Positions 33,743 to 42,374 of a stretch of DNA of 64,000 nt are shown in pieces. The position numbers were made by a program, and so were the translations under genes. The notes beneath the pieces were generated by a model. That model was not told the origin of the DNA. It ran no database searches and worked only from the letters and a program-made list of their open reading frames with translations. Position 1 is the first letter of the stretch; each line of letters begins with the position of its first letter. The DNA is taken from assembly GCA_037145635.1 (NCBI GenBank), contig JBBCXB010000001.1, positions 124,001 to 188,000 of the forward strand, in the 5' to 3' direction. The DNA comes from JAATFS01 sp037145635. Its GTDB lineage: Bacteria > Pseudomonadota > Gammaproteobacteria > Xanthomonadales > Xanthomonadaceae.

Positions 33743-36700
33743 TCAGAAGCGCCCGGTCAGGCTGAGTTTCAGCGTGCGGCCCGGCGCGGCCATGGTCGAA
33801 CGCGTGGCCGGGTCGACGTAGTAGCGGTCGGTGAGGTTGGTGCCGGACAGCTCGAGGGTCAGCCGCTCGTGCAGCCGGTAGCTGGCATAGGCGTCCACCA
33901 GAACCGTGCGACCCCAGGAGAACGGCACGTTGAAGGTGTAGACCAGCCGGCCCTGCGCGTTCTGGATCGCGTTCTCGCGGTACCAGTCCAGGTCCGGGTT
34001 GTGGTATTGCCGGTAGTAGGTGACGCGGCTGCCCAGTTCCAGCCGCCGGTCGAGGAAGCGCCCGCCCAGCGACCCGCTGGCCGACAGCTCCGGCGCGCTC
34101 TGGGTCAGCAGGTAGCCGCCGACGAAGCCGTAGTCGACGCAGTTCGGCACGATCGCGCCGCTGCCGATGACGTAGCCGTTGGTGCTGGACAGCAGCGCGG
34201 CCGTGCTCTCGTCGCAGACCTCGTTCTCCAGCGCGTAGTTGAGCCCCAGGTCGGTGAAGAAGCGCCCGTTGTCGTAGCGGCCCTGGAACTCGATCCCGCG
34301 CAGGGTCTGCTTGTCGAGGTTGTCGAACTTGAAGCCGGGGTCGCGCTCGATCACGTCGCGGGTCTTGTTGACGTAGTACGCCAGCTTGAGATCGGCGATG
34401 CCGTCGCCGCCGACGCGGTGGCCGAGGTCGTGCACGTACGCCACTTCCCAGTGGTAGGCGTGCTCGGGACGCACGCCCCAGGGATTGAGCGCGGCGGAGA
34501 AGGCGAGGGTGCTCTCGAACATGCTCGGGTAGCGCAGGGTCTCGCCGTAGCGCACGTAGGCGCGGCTGTGTTCGCCGAAGTCGAGCGTGGCCGAGAGGAA
34601 CGGCACCCAGCCATGGTCGGTGCGCTTGCGCGCGGTGGCCTCCACGATCTGCGTGACCGGGCTGGCCAGGCAGGTTTCGCCGGCCGTGCCGGCCACCCCG
34701 TCGAGGCTGCCGTCGAAGCAGGGATTGCCGGCCTTGGCGTAGTTGCCGTCCGCATCCGGCTGCCAGGCCGAGGTGTGCTGGACCTGATACGTGGTGGGCA
34801 CGTTCTCCAGCAACGCCGCGGCAAATTCCTCGTATTCCTGCGGGGTGATGATTTCCAGTTCCAGCAGTTCCCGGTAGCCGTCGAGCCGATCGGCGACCAG
34901 CGCTTCGCGCTGCTGCTGGGTGTAGGACGCCTGGGTGCGGTAGCCGACCTCGTAGCCGGTCGCCACCGCCTGCCGGATCTGCCCCGCATGCGCGGCGAGG
35001 AAATCGTCGTAGGCCCAGTACGAGGAGTAGCGCGCGCCCGCGGTCAGGGTCAGGCCATCGAGCGGCCGCCATTCGAAGTTGAAGTTGGCCTGCCATTCCT
35101 CGCGCCGGCCGGCGCGCGGGTACATGCGCCAGCCGTCGCTGACCCCGAAATAGGCATCGCCCGAGCGCAGTTTCTCGTGCTGGAAGCTGCCGCCCAGGGT
35201 CAGGTCGAGGGTGTCGGCCAGGCGCATCGTGTTGCTCAGGGTGAGGCCGTTGCGCGCGTTGCTGGCGTTGGCCAGCGCGGTGTTGCGCAGGATCGGGTCG
35301 GCCGGGCCCTGCGCGTAGTTCGGGAAGCCGCCGGCCGTGTAGGTGGCGCTGTCGGTATCGGTGCGCCACAGGTTGGCGGACAGGTCGATCCAGTGGCTGT
35401 CGGCGGGCTGCCAGCGGTACTCCAGATTCCAGGCGGTCGCCTCGACGCGGCTCAGCGGCCACTGGATGGCGGCGCGGTCCTCCGACTCGATGATGCGCGA
35501 CGGCATCACCTCGCCGTAGTGCGAGAGGCTGTTGCGGTAGCCCAGCTGCAGCGCCTGGTCGTCGCCGGGTCGCCAGCCGGCCTTGAACAGCCACGATTCC
35601 ATCCGGCTGGAGGTGTTGGCGACCTCGTCGCCCGGCTGCCAGTAGTTCGCCATCGACAGGATGTAGTCGTCGGCGGAGGCGCTGCGCGGCCGGCGGTAGT
35701 AGCCGGCCCCGTGGGTGCCCGAGTAGTAGTTGCCGCGCTCGCGGTAGGCGTAGGCGGCCAGCAGGTCGAGGTCCTCGCGCGGGCGCGCGCCCAGCGCCAG
35801 GCGGTAGGCGTGGTCCTCGCCGTCCAGCATGTCGTAGCCGCCCCCGCCCGCGCGCGGCGTCACCCGCAGGGTGCGGTCGGTGTAGGGGATGTTGGGGGTG
35901 GCCTGCGGGAAGCCCTCGACCGTGCGGTAGTCCTCGCCGGTGTGCAGGGTCGGCAGGCGCGGCGCGACCGCGTTGCTGCTGCCCTCGGCGCGGAACTCGC
36001 CGCCGAAGCGCTGGCCGGCGTCCAGGATGTCGTCCACGTCGAGCGTGTCGATCACCATGGCACCGCCGATGCCGGGGGTGACGTTGCGGGTCAGCGACGG
36101 GCCCTTGAGGATGCGGACGCCGCCGATCAGGAACGGGTCGATGTAGTTGCGGTTGCTGGCGCCGTTGTAGCCGCGCCACACCGTCAGGGCCTGCTCGGTG
36201 CCGTCGATGGTGACCGGCACCCGGCCGGGGCCCTGGATGCCGCGGATGTTGAGATCCAGCGCGCCGCTGTTGCGGGCGTCGCCGCTGAACACGCCCGGCA
36301 CGCCGCTGACCAGGTCCGAGGGCGTCTTGCCCTTGTAGCGCTCGATCTCGGCACGGCCGAGGTAGGTGCTGGACAGGTCGAGGTCGTAGACATCGTCGTA
36401 GCCGCGCCGGTCGCGCTCCGCGCCGGTGGCCGCGGCGTCGCGACTGCTGCCGGCCACGCTCAGGGCGTCGGTGACCACCACGGCCGGGTGCGGGCCTGCG
36501 AGCGGCTCCAGGGTCACCGCCGCGGGACCGGTCCGCCGCGCCACCAGCCCGCTGCCCTGCAGCAGCCGTGCCAGCGCCTCCTCTGCGGTGTAGTGCCCGC
36601 GGACCGCCGGCGCGTCGACGGCGTACGGCTCCTGCCGGCTGTAGAGCACCTGCAGGCCGGTCTGGGCGGACAGCGCCACCAGCGCGTCCGGCAGCGGCTG

Positions 36701-36868
36701 CGCCGCCAGGTCGACGGCATGGCGGGTCGGCGCGGCACCGGGCGGCGGTGTCTGCGCCTGGCCGGCACCACCGGCACCGAGCAGGCACAGGGCGACCGTG
36801 GTCGAGAGCAGGGTCAGGCGGAGACGGGAGGGACGCAACGTCCGGGCGGCATCGGGATGGCGGGGCAT
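33743..36868 (-). CDS. TonB-dependent receptor with STN domain (heme/hemophilin receptor)
   Basis: 1041 aa. Signal peptide (LRLTLLSTTVALCLLGAGGA), then an STN domain at about residues 50-120 (HAVDLAAQPLPDALVALSAQ, LLQGSGLVARRTGPAAV), which contacts an anti-sigma factor. The plug follows (EIERYKGKTPSDLVSGVPGV, LNIRGIQGPGRVPVTIDGTE, GGVRILKGPSL), then a large beta-barrel ending TLKLSLTGRF. Start at MPRHPDAARTLRPSRL. The fecR and sigma genes upstream and hemophilin downstream indicate it takes up heme from the hemophore and signals inward, as HasR does. Possible iron control is noted at 36896-36919. Confidence 0.9.
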   Translation of the reverse strand: MPRHPDAARTLRPSRLRLTLLSTTVALCLLGAGGAGQAQTPPPGAAPTRHAVDLAAQPLPDALVALSAQTGLQVLYSRQEPYAVDAPAVRGHYTAEEALARLLQGSGLVARRTGPAAVTLEPLAGPHPAVVVTDALSVAGSSRDAAATGAERDRRGYDDVYDLDLSSTYLGRAEIERYKGKTPSDLVSGVPGVFSGDARNSGALDLNIRGIQGPGRVPVTIDGTEQALTVWRGYNGASNRNYIDPFLIGGVRILKGPSLTRNVTPGIGGAMVIDTLDVDDILDAGQRFGGEFRAEGSSNAVAPRLPTLHTGEDYRTVEGFPQATPNIPYTDRTLRVTPRAGGGGYDMLDGEDHAYRLALGARPREDLDLLAAYAYRERGNYYSGTHGAGYYRRPRSASADDYILSMANYWQPGDEVANTSSRMESWLFKAGWRPGDDQALQLGYRNSLSHYGEVMPSRIIESEDRAAIQWPLSRVEATAWNLEYRWQPADSHWIDLSANLWRTDTDSATYTAGGFPNYAQGPADPILRNTALANASNARNGLTLSNTMRLADTLDLTLGGSFQHEKLRSGDAYFGVSDGWRMYPRAGRREEWQANFNFEWRPLDGLTLTAGARYSSYWAYDDFLAAHAGQIRQAVATGYEVGYRTQASYTQQQREALVADRLDGYRELLELEIITPQEYEEFAAALLENVPTTYQVQHTSAWQPDADGNYAKAGNPCFDGSLDGVAGTAGETCLASPVTQIVEATARKRTDHGWVPFLSATLDFGEHSRAYVRYGETLRYPSMFESTLAFSAALNPWGVRPEHAYHWEVAYVHDLGHRVGGDGIADLKLAYYVNKTRDVIERDPGFKFDNLDKQTLRGIEFQGRYDNGRFFTDLGLNYALENEVCDESTAALLSSTNGYVIGSGAIVPNCVDYGFVGGYLLTQSAPELSASGSLGGRFLDRRLELGSRVTYYRQYHNPDLDWYRENAIQNAQGRLVYTFNVPFSWGRTVLVDAYASYRLHERLTLELSGTNLTDRYYVDPATRSTMAAPGRTLKLSLTGRF

Positions 36869-36895
36869 GGCTCGGGAATCGGAGACGGAGGCATT

Positions 36896-36919
36896 CAATT
36901 GCGAACGAAAACCATTCGC
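36896..36919 (-). promoter_or_regulatory. Palindromic site before the receptor gene
   Basis: CAATTGCGAACGAAAACCATTCGC: arms GCGAA and TTCGC around an AT-rich centre, 30-50 bp before the receptor start. It could bind Fur or be part of the sigma-dependent promoter; the match to a Fur box is weak. Confidence 0.35.
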
Positions 36920-37006
36920 TATATCCGTCGACACGGGTCCTGACCGCGCGATTACCCAGCCCTGGCGGCGTCTGCCGCCGTTTCCCCGGTTTTGTTTATT
37001 TCATGT

Positions 37007-38047
37007 TCACTTTCTTGGGGCGCCGGCCGGGGGCGTGCCAGGGCGGTAGACCACGGTGAGCGGACCCAGGCGCAGCGCCTTCAGCTGCAGGCTGTCCAGC
37101 AGCACCTGCAGCCCCGCCTCGGGGTCGGCGATGTTGAAGGCCCCGGATACCGGCAGCGCGCGCAGCGCCTCGCCGCGCACGTGCACGACCCCGTGCCGGT
37201 AGCGCGCCAGTTCGTCCACCAGCTGCGCCAGCGGCGTGTTGTAGGCCACCAACTGGTGGCGCTGCCAGGCGGTGATCTGCAGCGGCGTGCGGCGGGCCTG
37301 GCGCCGGATCGTCGAGCCGCCCAGCCAGGCACGCTCGCCGGCGGCGAGCACTGCCTCGGCCGGACCGGCCGGCGGCGCGACCGCGACCCGGCCCTCGACC
37401 ACGTCGACCTGCGCGGTGTCGTCCTCCACGCGGACATCGAAGCGGGTTCCGAGCACGCGCGCGCTGCCGCCGGCGCTGTCCACCACGAACGGCCGCCGGG
37501 GGTCGTGCGCGACCGCGAAGTAGGCGCGCCCGCGCAGCAGCCGGACCGTGCGCCGGTGCGGCTGCAGGCGCACGCTGACGGCGCTGTCGGTGTCCAGGGT
37601 GACGACGCTGCCGTCGGGCAGCGCCAGCCGCCGGATCTCGCCGATGCCGGTATGGGCATCGCTACGCAGCCGGTCGAGCCCGCCGAGCTGCAGCCAGCTG
37701 CCGGAAACGAGCGCCAGCACCAGCGTCGCGGCGGCGGCATACGGCGCCCAGCGCCGGGGCCGGGGCCCGCCGCGCGGCCGTGCGGGTCCGGCTGCCGCTG
37801 GCCGGGCCGCCGCCGGCGCGGCCGCCTCGATGCCGAGCTCGTCGCCCACCGCGGCCGCCGGCGCCTGCAGCAGGCCCAGCAGCTGCCGCGCCGACGCCAG
37901 CGCGCGGCCGCGCTGCGCCGGATCGACCGCTAGCCAGGCGGCCTGTTCGCGCTGCAGGTCGGGATCGGCGGGCGCCGCGTCCAGCCGCAGCACCCAGTGC
38001 ACCGCTTGCTCGAACAGGTCGTCGTCGACAGGGGGGGGTGCGGGCAT
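37007..38047 (-). CDS. FecR-like anti-sigma factor
   Basis: 346 aa. N-terminal cytoplasmic DUF4880-type domain (FEQAVHWVLRLDAAPADPDL, EQAAWLAVDPAQRGRALASA), a Pro/Ala linker, one membrane helix (YAAAATLVLALVSGSWL, residues about 115-131), then the periplasmic FecR domain (GEIRRLALPDGSVVTLDTDS, RTVRLLRGRAYFAVAHD) and a C-terminal STN-like part (LQVLLDSLQLKALRLGPLTV). It is expected to hold the sigma factor and release it when the receptor STN domain signals ligand binding. Start at MPAPPPVDDDLFEQA. Confidence 0.92.
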   Translation of the reverse strand: MPAPPPVDDDLFEQAVHWVLRLDAAPADPDLQREQAAWLAVDPAQRGRALASARQLLGLLQAPAAAVGDELGIEAAAPAAARPAAAGPARPRGGPRPRRWAPYAAAATLVLALVSGSWLQLGGLDRLRSDAHTGIGEIRRLALPDGSVVTLDTDSAVSVRLQPHRRTVRLLRGRAYFAVAHDPRRPFVVDSAGGSARVLGTRFDVRVEDDTAQVDVVEGRVAVAPPAGPAEAVLAAGERAWLGGSTIRRQARRTPLQITAWQRHQLVAYNTPLAQLVDELARYRHGVVHVRGEALRALPVSGAFNIADPEAGLQVLLDSLQLKALRLGPLTVVYRPGTPPAGAPRK

Positions 38048-38150
38048 CGTCTGCCTATCCGTCAGGAATGGGGGGAGCGCCGGCGGCGGGCGCAATCCAG
38101 GGCGCTATCGTAGGTGACGGGCCCGGCGCGCCCGATCCCGTAGTCACGGC

Positions 38151-38696
38151 TCACACCTCGCGGCCGCCCTCGCGCAGCTTCCGCCGGCAATGCGCCACGG
38201 CGACCGCGATGTGCTTCTCCACGGTGCGCGGCGACAGGCCCAGCTCCTCGGCGATCTGCGCCATCGAGCGGCCGCGCCCGCGGAACAGGATGAACACCCG
38301 CCGCGCCTGCGCGGGCAGCGTGCGGATCGCCTGCAGCAGCAGCGCGTACTCCTGCCGGCCCAGGGTCACCTGCTCGGGCGACGGCGCCGGGCTGGCGACC
38401 TCGTCGTGGCTCGCGTCCGGCGCCAGGAAGCGCCGGCGCGAGGCGTCCAGGCGGTGGCGGTCGACCGCCAGGTGGTCGACCACGCGGCGCAGATAAGGCA
38501 CCGGATCGCGCACCGGGGCGGCGCTGCCGTCGCCGCCGGCCACCGGGCGCGAGGCCAGGCGCAGCCAGGCGTCCTGCACCAGGTCGTCGGCGGCGGAGGC
38601 GTACTTGCGCGCGGCATACCGGTGCAATTCCTCGTAATGGCTTTCCAGCTCCGCCGCCAGCGGGGGGGATTTCGCCGGAGGGACAGGCACGGCCAT
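38151..38696 (-). CDS. ECF RNA polymerase sigma factor (FecI-type)
   Basis: 181 aa. Region 2: LHRYAARKYASAADDLVQDA with WLRLASRP; region 4: LPAQARRVFILFRGRGRSMA and IAEELGLSPRTVEKHIAVAV. This is the iron-starvation FecI group that pairs with FecR and a TonB receptor. Start at MAVPVPPAKSPPLAAEL; the longer frame would run across the Fur-box-like site at 38736-38757, which is therefore upstream control sequence. It likely drives the fecR-receptor-hemophilin-slam genes. gmk diverges from it. Confidence 0.93.
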   Translation of the reverse strand: MAVPVPPAKSPPLAAELESHYEELHRYAARKYASAADDLVQDAWLRLASRPVAGGDGSAAPVRDPVPYLRRVVDHLAVDRHRLDASRRRFLAPDASHDEVASPAPSPEQVTLGRQEYALLLQAIRTLPAQARRVFILFRGRGRSMAQIAEELGLSPRTVEKHIAVAVAHCRRKLREGGREV

Positions 38697-38735
38697 GCGG
38701 GCGTCCAGGACCACGAAAGAGCCGGCACTATAGAC

Positions 38736-38757
38736 TTGATGAGATTCATTCTCAATT
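38736..38757 (-). promoter_or_regulatory. Putative Fur box before the ECF sigma gene
   Basis: TTGATGAGATTCATTCTCAATT is close to an inverted repeat of the Fur type (rc ATTGAGAATGAATCTCATCA versus consensus AATGAGAATnATTCTCATT). It lies 40 bp before the sigma start, which fits iron repression of the signalling cascade. Confidence 0.75.
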
Positions 38758-38871
38758 ACCGCCGTCGCTGCGCCTCGCCCGTGGCGCTCGGCGGCAGGCC
38801 CTCCGCTTGCGGTGGCGGCTGGGACTGGTATCGTGCGCCGCCCCGACCTGTATCGATCCGAGGCCCCAGCG

Positions 38872-39504
38872 ATGCGCGGCACCCTCTACATCGTCGCCGC
38901 CCCTTCGGGCGCCGGCAAGAGCAGCATCGTCAACGCCACGCTGGCGCGCGACCCGCAGATCGCGCTGTCGATCTCGTTCACCTCGCGCGCGCCGCGGCCG
39001 GGCGAACGCCATGCCGAGCACTACCACTTCGTGGCGGCCGAGGAGTTCCAGCGCATGATCGAGGCCGGCGACTTCTTCGAGTATGCGCGCGTGCATGGCG
39101 ACTGGAAGGGCACCGCGCGGCAGTCGGTGGAGCCGCAGCTGGCCGCCGGCCACGACGTGCTGCTGGAGATCGACTGGCAGGGCGCGCGCCAGGTCCGCAA
39201 CAAGGTGCCGGACGCGGTCAGCGTGTTCATCCTGCCGCCGTCGCGGCAGGCGCTCGACGAGCGCATGCGCAAGCGCGGGCAGGACAGCGAGCAGGTGATC
39301 GCCCAGCGCCTGGCCGCCGCGCGCGAGGAGATGTCGCACTTCGACGAGTTCGACTACGTCATCATCAACGAGGATTTCGACACCGCCGTCGGCGAGATGT
39401 GCGCGATCTTCGTCGCCAGCCGGCTGCGCCGCGAGGCCCAGCAGCAGCGCCATGCCGGCCTGATCGGCGCGCTGTTGGACCCGGCGGCCGGGGCAACTGG
39501 CTGA
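38872..39504 (+). CDS. gmk: Guanylate kinase
   Basis: 210 aa. Phosphorylates GMP to GDP. P-loop APSGAGKSSIV at residues 9-19; GMP-binding SFTSRAPRPGERHAEHYHFV; LEIDWQGARQVRNKVPDAVS and RQALDERMRKRGQD lid region. Start at MRGTLYIVAAPSG. It begins the core run gmk-rpoZ-spoT-ridA-recG, and is divergent from the sigma gene of the heme island. Confidence 0.98.
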   Translation: MRGTLYIVAAPSGAGKSSIVNATLARDPQIALSISFTSRAPRPGERHAEHYHFVAAEEFQRMIEAGDFFEYARVHGDWKGTARQSVEPQLAAGHDVLLEIDWQGARQVRNKVPDAVSVFILPPSRQALDERMRKRGQDSEQVIAQRLAAAREEMSHFDEFDYVIINEDFDTAVGEMCAIFVASRLRREAQQQRHAGLIGALLDPAAGATG

Positions 39505-39531
39505 TTCCAAAGGAAACTGAATGGTGCCCGG

Positions 39532-39561
39532 TTGCCCTGGTGACCGTCGCTGGCTTACAAT
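39532..39561 (+). promoter_or_regulatory. Putative promoter of rpoZ
   Basis: TTGCCC (39532-39537) and TACAAT (39556-39561) with 18 bp between, in the 112-bp gap between gmk and rpoZ. Confidence 0.5.
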
Positions 39562-39616
39562 CCGCCCCCTTTCCCTCATCCGATTGCGCGGCCGTCACGG
39601 GCCGCCGGGAGCCCGC

Positions 39617-39916
39617 ATGGCCCGCATTACCGTAGAAGATTGCCTGGAAGTCGTTAACAACCGTTTCGAGCTGGTCATGATGGCGTCCAAGCGCGCCCGC
39701 CAGCTGGCCAACGGTGTGCAGTCCACGATCGACAACACCGACAGCGCGGACAAGCCGACCGTCCTGGCCCTGCGCGAGATCGCCGCACGCAAGATCGACA
39801 ATGCGCTGATCGACGAGGTCGAGAAGGCCGAGCGCGAGCGCGCCGAGCGCGAGGCGCTGGAGTGGGCCGCCGCCGAGGTCGTCGCCGACGAGGACATGTC
39901 CAAGAACGACGACTGA
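39617..39916 (+). CDS. rpoZ: RNA polymerase omega subunit
   Basis: 99 aa. ARITVEDCLEVVNNRFELVM and ASKRARQLANG, then KPTVLALREIAARKID are the conserved omega core that latches the beta-prime subunit. The C-terminal acidic/helical tail (EKAERERAEREALEWAAAEV) is usual in this lineage. Start at MARITVEDCLE. Followed by a strong hairpin terminator before spoT. Confidence 0.98.
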   Translation: MARITVEDCLEVVNNRFELVMMASKRARQLANGVQSTIDNTDSADKPTVLALREIAARKIDNALIDEVEKAERERAEREALEWAAAEVVADEDMSKNDD

Positions 39917-39952
39917 TCGAGCGCGCCTGTCGCGGCGATCGAGCGTGTCTTC

Positions 39953-39985
39953 CGACAGCCCGCCTTCCGGCGGGCTGTCGCGTTT
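39953..39985 (+). terminator. Rho-independent-type terminator after rpoZ
   Basis: Perfect 12-bp stem CGACAGCCCGCC/GGCGGGCTGTCG with a TTCC loop (39953-39980), followed by CGTTTG; a short T tract. Confidence 0.75.
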
Positions 39986-40025
39986 GTGCCGCGCGCAGGC
40001 GCGCGCCGCACGCCGGCCGCGGCGT

Positions 40026-40054
40026 TTGCCGTCGCGTGCGCGCTGGCATAGTCT
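40026..40054 (+). promoter_or_regulatory. Putative spoT promoter
   Basis: TTGCCG (40026-40031), 17 bp, TAGTCT (40049-40054). A start seven bases past the -10 would fall on the A of the spoT ATG at 40061, so the message may be leaderless; no ribosome binding site is visible before the ATG. Confidence 0.4.
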
Positions 40055-40060
40055 TCCGAC

Positions 40061-42232
40061 ATGAACCCAGGCCCTTCTGCCCAGGCAGCCCTCGCGGCGT
40101 CCCCGTCGTCCGACGGGGCGGTGCCCGACTACGTGCTGCAACTCGAACGCGCCGCCAGCTACCTGCCCTCCGAGCAGCTGCCGCGGCTGCGGCGTGCCTG
40201 GGAAGTGGGCGCCCATGCCCATGCCGGCCAGACCCGCAAGTCGGGCGAGCCCTACATCACCCACCCGGTGGCGGTGGCCGGCGTGCTCGCCGAGCTCGGG
40301 CTGGACCTGGAATCGCTGATCGCCGCGATCCTGCACGACACCATCGAGGACACCCCGCTCACCCGCGACCAGCTGTCCTCGGAATTCGGCGAGGCGGTGG
40401 CCGAGCTGGTCGACGGCGTCACCAAGCTCGACAAGCTCAAGTTCCGCGATCGCCAGGAAGCCGCCGCCGAGAGCTTCCGCAAGATGCTGCTGGCGATGTC
40501 GCGCGACCTGCGCGTGATCATGATCAAGCTCGCCGACCGCCTGCACAACATGCGCACGCTGGGCGCGCAGAGCAGCGAGGCGCGCGGCCGCATCGCGCGC
40601 GAGACGCTGGAGATCTACGCGCCGATCGCCCAGCGCCTGGGCATGAGCCTGATCAAGTCCGAGCTGCAGAACCTGGGTTTCCGCGCGCTGTACCCGTGGC
40701 GCCACGCCATCATTGAGAAGCACATCCGCAGCCAGCCGGTGGTGCGCCGCGAGTCGATGGCGCAGGTGGAGGTGCAGCTGTCGCAGCGCCTGGCCAAGGA
40801 AGGGCTCGAGCACCGCCTGGTCAGCCGCATCAAGACGCCCTGGAGCATCTACAACAAGATGCGCGACGAGAACAAGTCGTTCGACCAGGTGATGGACGTG
40901 TTCGGTTTCCGCCTGGTGGTGCGCTCGGTACCGGACTGCTACCACGCGCTGGGCGCGGTGCACGCCACCTTCAAGCCGCTGGACGGGCGCTTCCGCGACT
41001 TCATCGCCATCCCCAAGGCCAACGGCTACCAGTCGCTGCATACGGTGCTGTTCGGACCCTACGGCTCGCCAATCGAGGTGCAGATCCGCACCGAGGAGAT
41101 GGACCTGATCGCCGAGCGCGGCGTCGCCGCGCACTGGACCTACAAGTTCGGCTCCGAGTCCCCGAACAGCGCGCAGAGCCGCGCGCATGCGTGGATCGTC
41201 GAGCTGATCGAGTCGCAGCGCGCGGCCGGCTCGTCGCTGGAGTTCCTCGACAACGTCAAGGTCGACCTGTTCCCGGACGAGGTCTACCTGTTCTCGCCCA
41301 AGGGCAAGATCCTGGCGCTGCCGCGCAACTCCACCGCGCTGGACTTCGCCTACGCGGTGCACACCGACGTCGGCAACCAGGCCGTGGCCTCGCGCGTGGA
41401 CAAGAAGCTGGTGCCGCTGCGCACCAAGCTGGCCAGCGGGCAGACGGTGGAGATCATCACCGCGCGCTCGGCCACGCCCAAGCCGCAGTGGCTGGAGTTC
41501 GTGGTCAGCAGCAAGGCACGCACCGCGATCCGCCACCAGCTCAAGCAGCTCGAGCACGAGGACGCGGTGCAGCTGGGCCACCGCATGCTCGACCGCGCCC
41601 TGGAGGCGATGGACAGCTCGCTCGAGCGCCTGCCCAAGGGCCGGCTCGACGCCTTCCTCAGCGAGCACCGCTATCCGCGCCTGGAAGCGCTGCTGGCCGA
41701 TGTCGCGCTGGGCAACTGGATGCCGACCCAGGCCGCGCAGGCGCTGATGGCCTACGCCGAGCTGCGCGGCGGCGGGCTGTCCAAACACTCGCACGAGAAG
41801 ATCCTGATCGACGGCAGCGAGCGCGGCGTGATCAGCTTCGCCAACTGCTGCCAGCCGATCCCCGGCGACGAGATCATGGGCTACCACACCGCCGGCAAGG
41901 GCATCGTGGTGCACCGGCTGGACTGCCCCAACCTGGCCGAGCTGCGCAAGTCGCCCGAGCGCTGGGTGCCGATCGACTGGGATTCCAGCGTCACCGGCGA
42001 CTACGACACCGCGCTGGTGGTGGAAGTGGAAAACCGCACCGGCGTGCTCGCGCAGCTGGCCGCGGCGATCGCGCAGAGCCAGTCCAACATCGAGCGCGTC
42101 GACTACCTGGACCGCGACTTCAACGCCGCGGTGCTGCGCTTCAACATCCAGGTGCGCGACCGCCGCCACCTGGCCGAGGTGATGCGCCGCCTGCGCCGCC
42201 TGCACGTGGTACAGAGCGTCAGGCGGCAGTAG
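40061..42232 (+). CDS. spoT: Bifunctional (p)ppGpp synthetase/hydrolase
   Basis: 723 aa. N-terminal HD hydrolase with intact motifs (SGEPYITHPVAVAGVLAELG, ILHDTIEDTPL, KLADRLHNMRTLG), so hydrolysis is expected. The synthetase domain follows (VMDVFGFRLVV, FRDFIAIPKANGYQSLHTVL, EVQIRTEEMDLIAERGVAAH). Then TGS (DLFPDEVYLFSPKGKILALP) and a C-terminal ACT/RRM-like region (DTALVVEVENRTGVLAQLAA). The intact HD motif and the rpoZ-recG context favour SpoT rather than RelA. It controls the stringent response. Confidence 0.95.
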   Translation: MNPGPSAQAALAASPSSDGAVPDYVLQLERAASYLPSEQLPRLRRAWEVGAHAHAGQTRKSGEPYITHPVAVAGVLAELGLDLESLIAAILHDTIEDTPLTRDQLSSEFGEAVAELVDGVTKLDKLKFRDRQEAAAESFRKMLLAMSRDLRVIMIKLADRLHNMRTLGAQSSEARGRIARETLEIYAPIAQRLGMSLIKSELQNLGFRALYPWRHAIIEKHIRSQPVVRRESMAQVEVQLSQRLAKEGLEHRLVSRIKTPWSIYNKMRDENKSFDQVMDVFGFRLVVRSVPDCYHALGAVHATFKPLDGRFRDFIAIPKANGYQSLHTVLFGPYGSPIEVQIRTEEMDLIAERGVAAHWTYKFGSESPNSAQSRAHAWIVELIESQRAAGSSLEFLDNVKVDLFPDEVYLFSPKGKILALPRNSTALDFAYAVHTDVGNQAVASRVDKKLVPLRTKLASGQTVEIITARSATPKPQWLEFVVSSKARTAIRHQLKQLEHEDAVQLGHRMLDRALEAMDSSLERLPKGRLDAFLSEHRYPRLEALLADVALGNWMPTQAAQALMAYAELRGGGLSKHSHEKILIDGSERGVISFANCCQPIPGDEIMGYHTAGKGIVVHRLDCPNLAELRKSPERWVPIDWDSSVTGDYDTALVVEVENRTGVLAQLAAAIAQSQSNIERVDYLDRDFNAAVLRFNIQVRDRRHLAEVMRRLRRLHVVQSVRRQ

Positions 42233-42239
42233 GTAGGCC

Positions 42240-42324
42240 GGGATTCGGGATTGGGGATTGGGGATTGGCAGGAGCGGCTGGTCGGCTGCGCACGGCGCTT
42301 TCCAATCCCCAATCCCCAATCCCG
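42240..42324. repeat. Inverted heptamer arrays between spoT and ridA
   Basis: Left: GGGATTC then three GGGATTG units (42240-42267). Right: CCAATCC-CCAATCC-CCAATCCC (42302-42324). Complementary arms around a 34-base loop; same family as the arrays at 14.1, 19.4 and 45.0 kb. Confidence 0.8.
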
Positions 42325-42374
42325 GCTTCTCAACTAGAATGTACGGTCCCACATTCAAGTCCACGGAGCCGTCC

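Noticed and set aside
32895..36788. A single 1297-aa reading frame ending in hemophilin
   Set aside because: It is the wrong frame for the receptor region; the receptor has its own frame (33743-36868) and hemophilin starts at 33659 with signal peptide and ribosome site.
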